Below, piece by piece: positions 27,068 through 35,175 of a stretch of 64,000 nt of DNA. The stretch's first letter is position 1, and the number at the start of each line of letters is the position of its first letter. Made by a program: the position numbers and the translations under genes. The stretch lies in contig NZ_JAKKCM010000006.1 in the NCBI RefSeq assembly GCF_021728395.1, forward strand, positions 248,001-312,000, written 5' to 3'. The stretch is from Vibrio sp. J1-1. GTDB taxonomy: Bacteria; Pseudomonadota; Gammaproteobacteria; Enterobacterales; Vibrionaceae. The notes below the pieces were generated by a model, which was not told the DNA's origin, searched no databases, and was given only the letters and a program-made list of their open reading frames with translations.

Positions 27068-28092
27068 CCGAGCAAATGAACACTTTAGTCAAACAAGAAG
27101 AACACGCGCCAGAGTCGGTCTATCATATCGACTCCTCACCAGAGTCCATCGACTCAAACAGTTGGATGACCACCTATTCAGATTTGTTCTACAACGATGC
27201 CGACAACTATTGGGAGCCACCGATTTCACGCAGCGGCTTAGCAGATATTGCTCGTGCCAACGCCTATCATGGCTCATTGTTGATTGCTCGGGCAAACTAC
27301 GTAGCCGGACGCTTCCTAAATGGAGGCGCGACCCGCCGCCGACACATCCAAGCCTTTTGCCGTGATTACTTCACCTTTGGCGATGCTGCATTTCTTAAAA
27401 TCCGCGATGGTTTCAAACGTGTGGTTCGTTTGCATCCATTACCTGGCATGTACCTTCGCCGACGCAAAAACGGCAATTTCGTCATTCTGGAACGCGACAA
27501 CCAGCAACGCGAATATCGCAAGGAAGATGTTATTTTCTTGCCTCAGTATGACCCGCAGCAACAAATCTACGGTTTGGCGGATTACTTAGGTAGCATTCAG
27601 AGCAGCTTGCTGAATAAAGACGCGACTTTGTTCCGCCGTCGCTACTACAAGAACGGCGCGCACATGGGCTTTATCTTCTACGCTACCGACCCAAACCTTA
27701 GTGAAGAAGATGAAGAAATGTTGAAGCAGAAGATCGCCAGTTCTAAAGGCGTGGGTAACTTCCGCAGTATGTTTGTGAATATTCCGAACGGCAAAGAGAA
27801 AGGGATTCAGCTGATTCCGGTTGGTGATATCGCCACCAAAGATGAGTTTGAGCGCATCAAAAATATTACCGCGCAGGACATTCTTGTCGGCCACCGCTTC
27901 CCAGTAGGTAAAGCAGGGATTATTCCGCAGGGCACGACCAGTTTAGGCGACCCAACGAAGATAGGCAGTGAATACGCTAAGGATGAGATCATTCCTGTGT
28001 GTGAGCTGATTATGGATGAGGTGAACTCAGACCCAGAGGTGCCTAAACACTTGCGCCTTAATTTCAATTTAATACATGGAGATACTGCCTAA
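27064..28092 (+). CDS. Q: Portal protein Q
   Basis: A 342-aa protein of the P2 portal family (phage portal, PBSX type). It has [10 protein letters not shown] near the middle, [13 protein letters not shown], then [13 protein letters not shown]. Twelve copies form the DNA entry vertex. It is transcribed with P and followed 78 bp later by the ogr-like gene. Confidence 0.95.
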   Translation: MTEQMNTLVKQEEHAPESVYHIDSSPESIDSNSWMTTYSDLFYNDADNYWEPPISRSGLADIARANAYHGSLLIARANYVAGRFLNGGATRRRHIQAFCRDYFTFGDAAFLKIRDGFKRVVRLHPLPGMYLRRRKNGNFVILERDNQQREYRKEDVIFLPQYDPQQQIYGLADYLGSIQSSLLNKDATLFRRRYYKNGAHMGFIFYATDPNLSEEDEEMLKQKIASSKGVGNFRSMFVNIPNGKEKGIQLIPVGDIATKDEFERIKNITAQDILVGHRFPVGKAGIIPQGTTSLGDPTKIGSEYAKDEIIPVCELIMDEVNSDPEVPKHLRLNFNLIHGDTA

Positions 28093-28170
28093 CCACCGCC
28101 CCAAAACTGTATAAAAACACAGCCTTTTGACGTATGATTATTAAGTCAGTCAATAAGCTAGGTGTTTTAT

Positions 28171-28422
28171 ATGAGAGTGTTGTGCCCGGAGTGTGGAAGC
28201 AAAAGCCGTATCCAAAAATCCAACCGCTTAACCAACAGTCATTCAGATTTGTATTGCAGCTGCAGTGACCCAGAATGTGGACATACATTTGTGATGAATT
28301 TGTCTTATAGCCATACGTTGAGCCCATCGGCAAAAACGACAAGCCAACTGGCATTCAACTTGTGTAAGGCGTTGCCGCCAGAGGCACGGCAACAGCTCAA
28401 ACACCAACTATCTATGTTGTAA
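28171..28422 (+). CDS. ogr: Ogr/Delta-type zinc-finger late transcription activator
   Basis: An 83-aa protein; the start at 28171 (M-R-V-L-C-P-E-C) has AGGTG 7 nt upstream, whereas the earlier in-frame Met does not. The Cys spacing C5-X2-C8-X22-C31-X4-C36 is exactly that of P2 Ogr and P4 Delta. These activators recruit the RNA polymerase alpha subunit to late promoters. Here the gene lies at the end of the P-Q operon rather than next to att as in P2. Confidence 0.85.
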   Translation: MRVLCPECGSKSRIQKSNRLTNSHSDLYCSCSDPECGHTFVMNLSYSHTLSPSAKTTSQLAFNLCKALPPEARQQLKHQLSML

Positions 28423-28423
28423 A

Positions 28424-28651
28424 TTACTTCGACATAAAAGCAGTACTCTCCGTTTCACAAGCCATCTCGATAATACTCAAGATGGCTTTTTGTTTTTCAG
28501 AGTCCAACTGCCCTTTCGCATCCGCCAGTATTAAACCTGCTATGTATGCACCTGCCGCTCGAGTTCGCTCTGTCGCCTCACTATTTGCTACACCATCAAT
28601 GACGATCTCTAAAGCAGACAACATGATATCGTTTTGATTTTTATCCGACAT
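28424..28651 (-). CDS. LexA-controlled 75-aa phage protein, candidate inducer (Tum-like role)
   Basis: The start at 28651 (M-S-D-K-N-Q-N-D) has AAGGGTG upstream; the longer frame above would run through the LexA box. The protein is small, acidic and helical (I-M-L-S-A-L-E-I-V-I-D-G-V-A, then A-A-G-A-Y-I-A-G-L-I). I recognise no family. A near-consensus LexA box lies 32-49 bp before the ATG. With a repressor that seems unable to cleave itself, a small SOS-induced gene is a good candidate for an antirepressor like 186 Tum, but sequence relation to Tum is not evident. It converges on ogr with one base between stops. Confidence 0.65.
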   Translation of the reverse strand: MSDKNQNDIMLSALEIVIDGVANSEATERTRAAGAYIAGLILADAKGQLDSEKQKAILSIIEMACETESTAFMSK

Positions 28652-28682
28652 ATCAACACCCTTACTAATCACCATTGAAATA

Positions 28683-28700
28683 TACTGTATATCCATACAG
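28683..28700 (-). promoter_or_regulatory. LexA (SOS) box
   Basis: TACTGTATATCCATACAG has both CTG and CAG half-sites with the required 10-bp spacing and the TATAT core of the enterobacterial consensus. It sits 32 bp upstream of the 75-aa gene's ATG, where it would cover the promoter. Confidence 0.85.
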
Positions 28701-29075
28701 GTTTCTACAGTGGTTTTTTTGACATTCCTTTGTCTTCAAAAATTTTCTTTCGTTTCTGTGAAGTAGGAATAACCTAGCCACTTCTCTACTTGAACCACCT
28801 ATAACTGGGCTCCATACTCAAGACGACCGTAGCTTATTGAAGCTTATAAAAGACGACGTACGTAGTAACAAAAGCGCGTATTATTTGACGAAACAGCCAA
28901 AATGATGGAGACTTAGCACATGTAAAGTGTTTTATGAAAGCTCTTTACTATCGAAACAACCACTTACCAAAAGTGGAGCTGAGCAAGGACTGCAGGCTAC
29001 TGTTTCAAATCTAATTTCCCCTTTTTTATTTACTCCCAAATTTATACAACTACTGTTGTACGGAGAAGTGTAGAC
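28701..29075 (+). other. 375-bp intergenic region with leader-like mini-ORF
   Basis: No long frame is present. AGACGAC occurs at 28821 and 28851 flanking AGCTTATTGAAGCTTAT, which has two short AAGCTT-like dyads. A 26-codon frame (28934-29014, M-K-A-L-Y-Y-R-N-N-H) starts after AAAGTG and ends before a C/T-rich tract. It could be a leader for the two genes that follow or chance. This is also where P2 would have cos; no G-rich cos-like block is seen here. Confidence 0.3.
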
Positions 29076-29243
29076 ATGAGCACAAGTGTAGCTGCGAGAG
29101 CAAATGCCGCCATGATGAGCGGTAAAAAACTTTCATCTTACGACTTGCCAAAAGAAGTAAAGCGCCAGATAGCTCAACGACGTTATTCTCAAAAAGAGAT
29201 TAATGAGCGTTTCAAAGCCTACCGAGCATCAAAAGTGGTCTAA
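29076..29243 (+). CDS. Small basic protein, first gene of a two-gene cassette
   Basis: A 55-aa protein with GGAG 10 nt before the ATG. It starts with an Ala/Met-rich stretch (S-V-A-A-R-A-N-A-A-M-M-S-G), followed by a basic helix ending E-I-N-E-R-F-K-A-Y-R-A-S. It is five bases upstream of the 170-aa membrane protein, so the two are probably cotranslated. Its C-terminal pattern I-x-x-x-F-x-A-x-R-x-S recurs in the 52-aa protein beside the Zeta kinase (38660-38818). The size and coupling recall an antitoxin, but no family is recognised. Confidence 0.55.
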   Translation: MSTSVAARANAAMMSGKKLSSYDLPKEVKRQIAQRRYSQKEINERFKAYRASKVV

Positions 29244-29248
29244 GTGCA

Positions 29249-29761
29249 ATGTGGAAGCACAATACTTTTGGCGACATTATAGAAGAAGAGGGCGATTTTG
29301 TAGGTTATGTTGCCTACGCCCTCTATAAAGAACAAAAAGTAAAATGGATTCACGCATATAAGGATAAAACGGGTGAATTCCCAACACCTACCCAAATAGA
29401 AGTCTATTTCAACACATTCCACTCTTCCCAAGACTGCATAAATAAATTCAGAGCTGATGCAGAGCGTATGCTGAACGAATATATTGACTTTTCATTCTCT
29501 GAAGAACTAGAAGCTTATCAGGAAGTGGTCAAAGAAGAAGAAATTGTTCAAGCAGTACACAAACCTTTCAAAGTTGCAGTCTGGGAAAACTTAACAGCTG
29601 CGTTAATTGCTTCAGCAATCATAGCTGTTGGTTCCGTAATGTACTGGCAAAACTTCGAGCGCGAAGCGATGGAAAGCAAGATAAAAATTTTGGAGAATAC
29701 TCAGCAAGAGCTACTAACGGAGATTTCTTCTAGACCTCTAGACAAATCGCTTTCAGACTAG
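29249..29761 (+). CDS. Single-span membrane protein, unknown; non-core phage gene
   Basis: A 170-aa protein. The first 110 residues are soluble and acidic, rich in aromatic residues. One membrane helix follows (about 115-133, L-T-A-A-L-I-A-S-A-I-I-A-V-G-S-V-M-Y-W), then a coiled C-terminal tail. It occupies the spot used by tin and old (exclusion genes) in P2, between the replication gene and the packaging genes, on the opposite strand to replication. This suggests an exclusion or accessory role; no homologue is recognised. Confidence 0.65.
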   Translation: MWKHNTFGDIIEEEGDFVGYVAYALYKEQKVKWIHAYKDKTGEFPTPTQIEVYFNTFHSSQDCINKFRADAERMLNEYIDFSFSEELEAYQEVVKEEEIVQAVHKPFKVAVWENLTAALIASAIIAVGSVMYWQNFEREAMESKIKILENTQQELLTEISSRPLDKSLSD

Positions 29762-29763
29762 CA

Positions 29764-32403
29764 TCACATCAACGGCCAATCATCTTCCATCTCCGGGAAG
29801 AACGAAAGGTCGGGCTGTTGGTACTCTTTAGTTTTCTCTTCGGGTTGGGCTAATGCCTGGTCCCAACCTTCAAAATTCATCCAACTATTGTTTTCTGCAG
29901 GTGTGCGGGTAACTTCGACCAGCTGCGCCGGACGTTTATTGCCGTGTTCGTCTACCTCCGCAGGGCGGATTTGAATACTGGTTTCATCGTCGATGCGAAT
30001 TGAGCTGCCTTTTAGCAGTGCGGCCAGTGCCGTTTCATCAATATTTGGTGGTGAAGTCGCCCTATCCTTCATTGGTTCAAGTATTCGGGATAGCTGATCG
30101 CTGACCTGTGACTCGCGAAGCTCCGTACAGTTATTGACAGAACTCCGAGAGGAGCCAGAGGCTCCAATAGCGGTCGCTGCGCTCCCTTGGGTGATCGCTT
30201 CAACTTCCGCTTCTACCTTTGATTTCTTCTGAATCGTCCAGACCTTAGTGCGCGTTTTCACGACTGCTTCTGGTGTTTGAAAACCTTCCACCTTGCGCAC
30301 GTCTTCACCGTGAGGTGATGCGAATGGAAGTACCTGATATGAGTTGGTGATCAGCAAATCTTCGCGTTTAACGAATGGTCCACCCTGCCCCATGATGTAA
30401 CCTTGCCAGTTGCCATGGTCTGCGGCTTTCATCGTGTCTACGATGCAAGCCTCATCAGATTGGATTCGTGCCTGGTAGTTTTTACCGATCACTTCTACCA
30501 ACTCTTTGTTGGTTAGCAGACGATCAGGTTTTACCGGACCAACGACATGGCGGTGCAGCATGTGGTACATATCCAACAGGTCAGCACGTTCTTGCATGAA
30601 CACGTATTCCATAAAGGCTTTTTTGTTTTGGCTAGCAAAACGGCGCAGCTCACGGTAAGTCGTTACCGGAGCACCACCGAAGAATTGAAACTGACGAATC
30701 GCCCAGCGGCTTTTCCAAGCGCTGACGTTCTTCGCCATGTCTTTTACGGATTTGCCTGTTTCGTCGGACACTTCATCGTCCATAGCAAAGCCATCGATGT
30801 TCTTAGAAATGTATTTAGCGATGTAGCCCGTTGCTGTGCCTTTCTCTGGGTCGATGTAACCAAAGTCACAACGTGGACGGTAATCCATAGGACCAACATA
30901 AGCGCACTTACGAAATGGCTTTTGCTTTTCCTTTTCGTATTGCGGGTGCAGTTCTGCGCGGTCTTCTTGGGTAGCGTATGAAATAAAGATGTCACGCACT
31001 TGCGCCACTTCTTCTGGTTTTACCCAGATCAGCAAATGCCAGTGTGGTGTGCCATCGTGATGAGGCTCCGCAACACGTACACCAAACCAACGGATTTCTT
31101 CACGGCCTAACTTGGCGCGGATACGCTGCCAAGCATTGTTTAAATACGCTTGCGCCTCTCGTGGGCTTGCACCGTTCCAATGGTCGATGAAACCGCCTTT
31201 CTTGTAGGAATTGTGGTATTTCGACGGTGTGGTCAGAGTCAGGAACAAGCCTTGTAAACCCAATTCATTACCGATGTCTTCACAACCACGACAACGCACC
31301 ATCAGCTCATGGCGACGAATTGCAGGGTTAGACACACTTTTCAAAACCATTTCGGACAGGTCGGCTTTCTCTTCGGTTTCTTCGTCGAAAAGTTCACACT
31401 GCTTGATGTATTCCCAGTTGCGCTTTTGTTGCTCTTGGTGCTCACGAACGCAATCCCAAGACGCATAGGCAGAGGCTTTTGAAGACACTTGCCCCATTGC
31501 AATGGCGAGGTGCTCACGCATAATTTTGCGAGCTTTAACCAAACGACCAAGCCACCACTTTTCGCTAATCATGCGAGAAATGTCTTGCAGAGCGGAAAGC
31601 TCATTTTGCTTCTTGTACTTACAAGGCGGTTTGATGCCAAACTGAGCAGTGAAAGCCGCTAACTGATGGTAGCCTTCAACGACAGGACAGAACGTATCGT
31701 CCTTTTCCAGTTCAGCTTCGGTAATACTTGCCAACTTAGAAGAGATAATTTGGAAACGGGCATTCATGATTTTGCCAATCTTGAACGCCATCTCTTTGAG
31801 TTCGTCAAGTTCCAACTCCGCCAAGATACGGCTTTTCACTGGCTTGCGTTTTTTCTCCGCATTGTCGAAATCAAAGCGAAGTTGAGGTTTTGCCATATCT
31901 GGATGTACAGGCGTAAAGTCGCTTTGGTCAGTGTGATCTAATTCTTCACTGAGCAAAGAAACCTTTTGGGTTGTTGGTAGATTTTTGTATTTGCGTAAAA
32001 CCATAACGGCGCGATCAGCAGCTGGCCCCATTCGTTCACGCAAAAAGATGTTTGCTTCTCTGCGACCTTTCTTTTCGAAAACTGAAATGTAGCGAGTCAC
32101 AAAGTACTTAGTTAGGTAATCTGGCAGGTCTTTGATTTTGCCTTTTGTCCACTCAAAATCATCTGGGTTTGCTTCGAACAGTTTACGTTCGAGCACGCTC
32201 ATATCGTCAGGTTCTTGTGACTCATCAAAACGTCTTGCACCAAAGCAAGCATCCGCTAGTGTTTTTGGCGCTTGCGGAAAAACGTGCAAGCTTCCCCAAC
32301 TTTGACAAGCCAGAGAAGCAGCACGTTTGTAGTCATGGTCAAAACCGAATTTATCCAAGTCCAGCAGATCAATTTCAGTTGGTTCGCTTAGGTACTTCGA
32401 CAC
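29764..32403 (-). CDS. Rolling-circle replication initiator (P2 gpA-like, HUH)
   Basis: An 879-aa protein that nicks the phage origin and starts rolling-circle replication. Near the middle it has G-T-P-H-W-H-L-L-I-W-V (HUH metal site), then G-Y-I-A-K-Y-I-S-K with two Tyr spaced by three residues, as in superfamily I Rep proteins including P2 gpA. The start chosen is GTG at 32403: GGTGGA lies 11 nt upstream, overlapping the preceding gene's stop, while the longer frame (to 32442) lies inside that gene. The C-terminal 150 residues are low-complexity and probably disordered. The origin is expected inside this gene. Confidence 0.9.
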   Translation of the reverse strand: MSKYLSEPTEIDLLDLDKFGFDHDYKRAASLACQSWGSLHVFPQAPKTLADACFGARRFDESQEPDDMSVLERKLFEANPDDFEWTKGKIKDLPDYLTKYFVTRYISVFEKKGRREANIFLRERMGPAADRAVMVLRKYKNLPTTQKVSLLSEELDHTDQSDFTPVHPDMAKPQLRFDFDNAEKKRKPVKSRILAELELDELKEMAFKIGKIMNARFQIISSKLASITEAELEKDDTFCPVVEGYHQLAAFTAQFGIKPPCKYKKQNELSALQDISRMISEKWWLGRLVKARKIMREHLAIAMGQVSSKASAYASWDCVREHQEQQKRNWEYIKQCELFDEETEEKADLSEMVLKSVSNPAIRRHELMVRCRGCEDIGNELGLQGLFLTLTTPSKYHNSYKKGGFIDHWNGASPREAQAYLNNAWQRIRAKLGREEIRWFGVRVAEPHHDGTPHWHLLIWVKPEEVAQVRDIFISYATQEDRAELHPQYEKEKQKPFRKCAYVGPMDYRPRCDFGYIDPEKGTATGYIAKYISKNIDGFAMDDEVSDETGKSVKDMAKNVSAWKSRWAIRQFQFFGGAPVTTYRELRRFASQNKKAFMEYVFMQERADLLDMYHMLHRHVVGPVKPDRLLTNKELVEVIGKNYQARIQSDEACIVDTMKAADHGNWQGYIMGQGGPFVKREDLLITNSYQVLPFASPHGEDVRKVEGFQTPEAVVKTRTKVWTIQKKSKVEAEVEAITQGSAATAIGASGSSRSSVNNCTELRESQVSDQLSRILEPMKDRATSPPNIDETALAALLKGSSIRIDDETSIQIRPAEVDEHGNKRPAQLVEVTRTPAENNSWMNFEGWDQALAQPEEKTKEYQQPDLSFFPEMEDDWPLM

Positions 32404-32411
32404 TGTTATTT

Positions 32412-32840
32412 TTATCCACCAAAACCTAAGGCCAAACGCCAAAGCTCTGGCACTTCAGTTGGTTTCTTAATACCTACAAGCTCTATTGGCTTAGCTTTAG
32501 ACTTAGCGCGAAGCTTGCGAACTTGCTCAGCTCGCTTTTGGCTTTTCTGAACCTTCGCTACCGCTTCATCCAGAGTGCAACTGGCTTTCAAATGCTTGTA
32601 GATAGTAGTGTGCGTGGTACCAATAGCTTTAGCGATATTGTCGATACCTTTGATGCCCTTCCACTCGTGAGTAGCAACGCCACAATTGTTCTCACGTCCA
32701 TCAACAAAATGAACCGCTTCACGAATTGTCTTGCCGTTACGTAAGCGAGATTTCAAAGTACCCAGTGGAACGCCAAACGCTTTCGCGATCGCGGATTGAC
32801 CTTTGTGACCGTCTAGTTCGTAGATGTAATCTTGTCTCAT
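32412..32840 (-). CDS. Early-operon protein with two helix-turn-helix-like repeats
   Basis: A 142-aa basic protein. Two similar segments (S-A-I-A-K-A-F-G-V-P-L-G-T-L-K-S-R and D-N-I-A-K-A-I-G-T-T-H-T-T-I-Y-K-H) look like helix-turn-helix units of about 20 residues, spaced roughly 55 apart, with a Lys/Arg-rich tail. It is translationally coupled to the methyltransferase gene (ATGA) and sits just before the replication gene, so DNA binding at the origin or regulation is plausible. I know no named family. Confidence 0.65.
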   Translation of the reverse strand: MRQDYIYELDGHKGQSAIAKAFGVPLGTLKSRLRNGKTIREAVHFVDGRENNCGVATHEWKGIKGIDNIAKAIGTTHTTIYKHLKASCTLDEAVAKVQKSQKRAEQVRKLRAKSKAKPIELVGIKKPTEVPELWRLALGFGG

Positions 32841-33379
32841 GCTGCCACCTCATGACCGATTGAAACGATATGACTTAAACCTTGAGGGATATCGAAGCGG
32901 TTGCCGTTATCCCAAATAAACCAAGCGTATTCACAAGAATCAGACCCACCGCCGACAAAACGAGGGCGCGGAACGATGATTGGGCACTTTGGCGGAAAGC
33001 CGATTTCGAACCAGAACGGCAGACGCTTTTTAGAACCTAAATAGTTAACACGCTGCAAGTAAGCCATGGTACCGTCCGGTGCCAACTCACTTAAGCTTTT
33101 GCGAATGAACTCTTCCGTCAAAGAGAAAGGAGGGTTAGTAATGATCACGTCCTGCTTACCAAACTCAGTCGCTAGGTAATCAATACCCTTTTCAATTTCA
33201 GCGAATGACTTTTGGCTTTCTGGTAAATCTACCTTGTCGAAGATCGCGCCAGTGCCGTAGCAAGGTTCTAAGAACTTGTCAGTTTGGCGAACCTTCAACT
33301 TAGACAGAAGTGCGTCCACTACTTCTGGCGGCGTTGGGTACAACTCACGAGGTTGTACTTTCCCGTTAGTGGAACTCAT
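32837..33379 (-). CDS. Phage N6-adenine methyltransferase-like protein
   Basis: A 180-aa protein. F-L-E-P-C-Y-G-T-G-A-I-F is the AdoMet-binding motif I equivalent, and D-V-I-I-T-N-P-P-F-S-L is the N-P-P-F catalytic motif of adenine-N6 methyltransferases. It is shorter than host Dam and lacks an obvious target-recognition domain, like other small phage methylases. It may modify phage DNA against restriction. It overlaps both neighbours by four bases. Confidence 0.8.
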   Translation of the reverse strand: MSSTNGKVQPRELYPTPPEVVDALLSKLKVRQTDKFLEPCYGTGAIFDKVDLPESQKSFAEIEKGIDYLATEFGKQDVIITNPPFSLTEEFIRKSLSELAPDGTMAYLQRVNYLGSKKRLPFWFEIGFPPKCPIIVPRPRFVGGGSDSCEYAWFIWDNGNRFDIPQGLSHIVSIGHEVAA

Positions 33380-33804
33380 GCCCCCACCTCCACTTTTGCT
33401 TCGGCTTCTTCACGAGCTTCAATGATCAGTTCGGTTATCTCGCTTTCGATTGCTAATAGTTGGGCAAAAGCATCTTCTTCACCCAGTCGAACTCGCTTCT
33501 GAAACAACCTATTTGCACCCGGTTCGTACTGACATCCTTTCACATAAGCAATTGTCTCGAACCAATTTACGTTGGCTACAAAGCCGGTGTGAATTTCAAT
33601 TACATCCTGACTACTTATCGCCAGCGCATTAATAGCGTTCACGATGTCTAACACATCAGAATTGGTGTTCACGCCACTCAATAACTTTTGCTTTTGAGCC
33701 AATGCTTCTGCGGGTAAATCCGCTTGCCCAATCGTGCCGACATTACGGTTAATCACTTGGTCTATTAGGTTTCGTGCTTCGGTTAATTTTTGATTTGTAT
33801 TCAT
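33376..33804 (-). CDS. Early-operon hypothetical protein
   Basis: A 142-aa protein starting M-N-T-N-Q-K-L-T-E-A; AGGAG lies 8 nt before this ATG, while the longer frame crosses the terminator hairpin. It is helical, with an acidic C-terminal coiled segment (L-A-I-E-S-E-I-T-E-L-I-I-E-A-R-E-E-A-E-A). No family is recognised. It is the first gene after the internal terminator in the early operon. Confidence 0.7.
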   Translation of the reverse strand: MNTNQKLTEARNLIDQVINRNVGTIGQADLPAEALAQKQKLLSGVNTNSDVLDIVNAINALAISSQDVIEIHTGFVANVNWFETIAYVKGCQYEPGANRLFQKRVRLGEEDAFAQLLAIESEITELIIEAREEAEAKVEVGA

Positions 33805-33825
33805 CTTCTGTGCTCCTACGCTAAG

Positions 33826-33856
33826 ACGAAAAAAAGCCCCCCAATACTGCGGGGGC
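33826..33856 (-). terminator. Intrinsic terminator inside the early operon
   Basis: Read leftward, GCCCCC-GCAGTATT-GGGGGGC is followed by seven T. It lies between the 111-aa gene and the 142-aa gene, upstream of the methyltransferase and replication genes. It would let only a fraction of early transcripts reach the replication genes unless overcome. Confidence 0.8.
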
Positions 33857-33872
33857 AAGGCTGGCTAGGTGA

Positions 33873-34208
33873 TTAATGGGTACTGCTGAACTGGTAGTGT
33901 TTAAGGCGACGAACGTCACCGACATTGCGATCAAATAACGTTGCGACTTCTTTAATCTGTTGCATGCCGTTGCGGATTTTGTGTAGTTCCAAATCGTTAA
34001 AGCTGTCGAAGTCGCGAACGTGCTCCGAGGCTTTCAGATCACCGGCTATCAATACCAAGCCGCGAAAGCGTGGTGGCATACCGTTCCACAACTGCTTCAA
34101 CTTGCCGCGTGTAGCGGAACCATTGAACAAGGCTTTACAGGCGGCAATGCTCTCGCTGGCGTTAGGAATTTGCTTTTGTTGTTCTTGTTGAATAGCTAAC
34201 TGACTCAT
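33873..34208 (-). CDS. Early-operon hypothetical protein, 111 aa
   Basis: AAGGAG precedes the ATG. The protein has a Gln-rich N-terminus (Q-Q-E-Q-Q-K-Q), then helices with W-N-G-M-P-P-R-F-R-G-L-V-L. It lies 10 bp after the CII-like gene, and the internal terminator follows. Genes of this kind are common in K139-type early operons; its function is not known to me. Confidence 0.7.
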   Translation of the reverse strand: MSQLAIQQEQQKQIPNASESIAACKALFNGSATRGKLKQLWNGMPPRFRGLVLIAGDLKASEHVRDFDSFNDLELHKIRNGMQQIKEVATLFDRNVGDVRRLKHYQFSSTH

Positions 34209-34217
34209 TGATTCTCC

Positions 34218-34757
34218 TTAGGCTAAGCCCGGAAGTGGCGCACCGTTGGCTAGGAAATCTGTGCCCATTTGCATGAGTGGCTGTAAGCCCGTGGTGCGGT
34301 TTTCTAAATCGTTGACGAACAAAACCAAGTTGCCGATGGCCGCTTGAACCTTGGCAATGGTTTTGCGTTTTTGACTGCGAGGTAAACGGTCTGCGCTGCA
34401 CATGTGCATTGCATCGCTAGACAGCTCACCCGAGTAGTGGCTATTGAGCAGCGTGCGCTCTAAAAGGTTCTTCTCTTCCCCGCCTTGAGGTAACTGAACC
34501 GTCACCACACCTAAGTCAGCGAAGAGTGTGTTCACAATGGTGTAATCGCCGGATTCTTTACTCAGCAATGCCAAATCCACTGGGTCTAGCTTGTGCGGCT
34601 GTTCTGGGTTGAGCTTGTTACGCAGCATTCTCCCAGTCAGGCCAATGCGTGGAGCCAGCTTTTCCATATTGTGATTGATGGCGAAATCGCAGCATGCAGC
34701 GTTAAAAGATTGCTGTTTGCGTTCGCGGAATCCGCACATGGCGATGTTTGCGTCCAT
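34218..34757 (-). CDS. CII-like phage regulatory protein
   Basis: A 179-aa protein; the start at 34757 (M-D-A-N-I-A-M-C-G-F) has GAG upstream, and earlier in-frame starts are poorly placed. N-M-E-K-L-A-P-R-I-G-L-T-G-R-M-L-R-N-K-L-N-P is a helix-turn-helix like that of the phage CII family (Pfam Phage_CII_Bp), and D-L-A-L-L-S-K-E-S-G-D follows. It is the second gene of the leftward early operon, as cII is in K139, and probably influences the lysis/lysogeny choice. Confidence 0.75.
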   Translation of the reverse strand: MDANIAMCGFRERKQQSFNAACCDFAINHNMEKLAPRIGLTGRMLRNKLNPEQPHKLDPVDLALLSKESGDYTIVNTLFADLGVVTVQLPQGGEEKNLLERTLLNSHYSGELSSDAMHMCSADRLPRSQKRKTIAKVQAAIGNLVLFVNDLENRTTGLQPLMQMGTDFLANGAPLPGLA

Positions 34758-34867
34758 GATCAACACTCTTAGATGAAAGGCGGTACGAGAATGACAACCA
34801 ACGCAAACGCGTTTAGCCACATTGGGCAGTGCGTTTTGCTTGGAATAAGAGAGGAAAAGCCCATGAC

Positions 34868-35080
34868 TTAACCCAGCGCAGCAATGGCTTCACGAGCCGC
34901 CATTTCATGCATGGCAACCATGTTAATCAGCGGCTTATCGCGGCGTTTGTCTTTTGGCTTGATGATCACGCGGCCTTCTGTCACGTATTGTTTGATGGTG
35001 CCAATCGGCAAACCAGTAAGGCGGGAGTATTCTTCGTAAGTCACATATGGACTTAGTGGAGGTATCTTGTACGTTAACAT
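34868..35080 (-). CDS. cox: Cox-like repressor/excisionase
   Basis: A 70-aa protein; the start at 35080 (M-L-T-Y-K-I-P) has AAGGAT 7 nt upstream. Y-E-E-Y-S-R-L-T-G-L-P-I-G-T-I-K-Q-Y-V-T-E-G-R is a MerR/excisionase-type winged helix-turn-helix. As the first leftward gene opposite the repressor it should act as Cox: repress the lysogenic promoter and direct excision with the integrase. Confidence 0.8.
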   Translation of the reverse strand: MLTYKIPPLSPYVTYEEYSRLTGLPIGTIKQYVTEGRVIIKPKDKRRDKPLINMVAMHEMAAREAIAALG

Positions 35081-35142
35081 GGTGATATCCTTGCTTTTAT
35101 GTCTATCTTCTTCGGTTGTCTCTTGCTTTGGTCGGCGTGACA

Positions 35143-35173
35143 ATCAACTTTCGAGTACAATATTGATCAACTT
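35143..35173. promoter_or_regulatory. Operator candidates in the cox/repressor switch
   Basis: The 95 bp between cox and the repressor gene contain the direct repeat ATCAACTT at 35143 and 35166, 23 bp apart, the second inside the dyad TTGATCAA. Sites for the repressor or Cox would be expected just here. No standard Shine-Dalgarno precedes the repressor ATG at 35176. Confidence 0.4.
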
Positions 35174-35175
35174 AT

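Noticed and set aside
28841-28870. GACGACGTACGTAG as a cos site at the P2-equivalent position
   Set aside because: It is short, not G-rich and lacks binding repeats; the block at 8841-8894 is a better cos candidate and fits HP1-type order.
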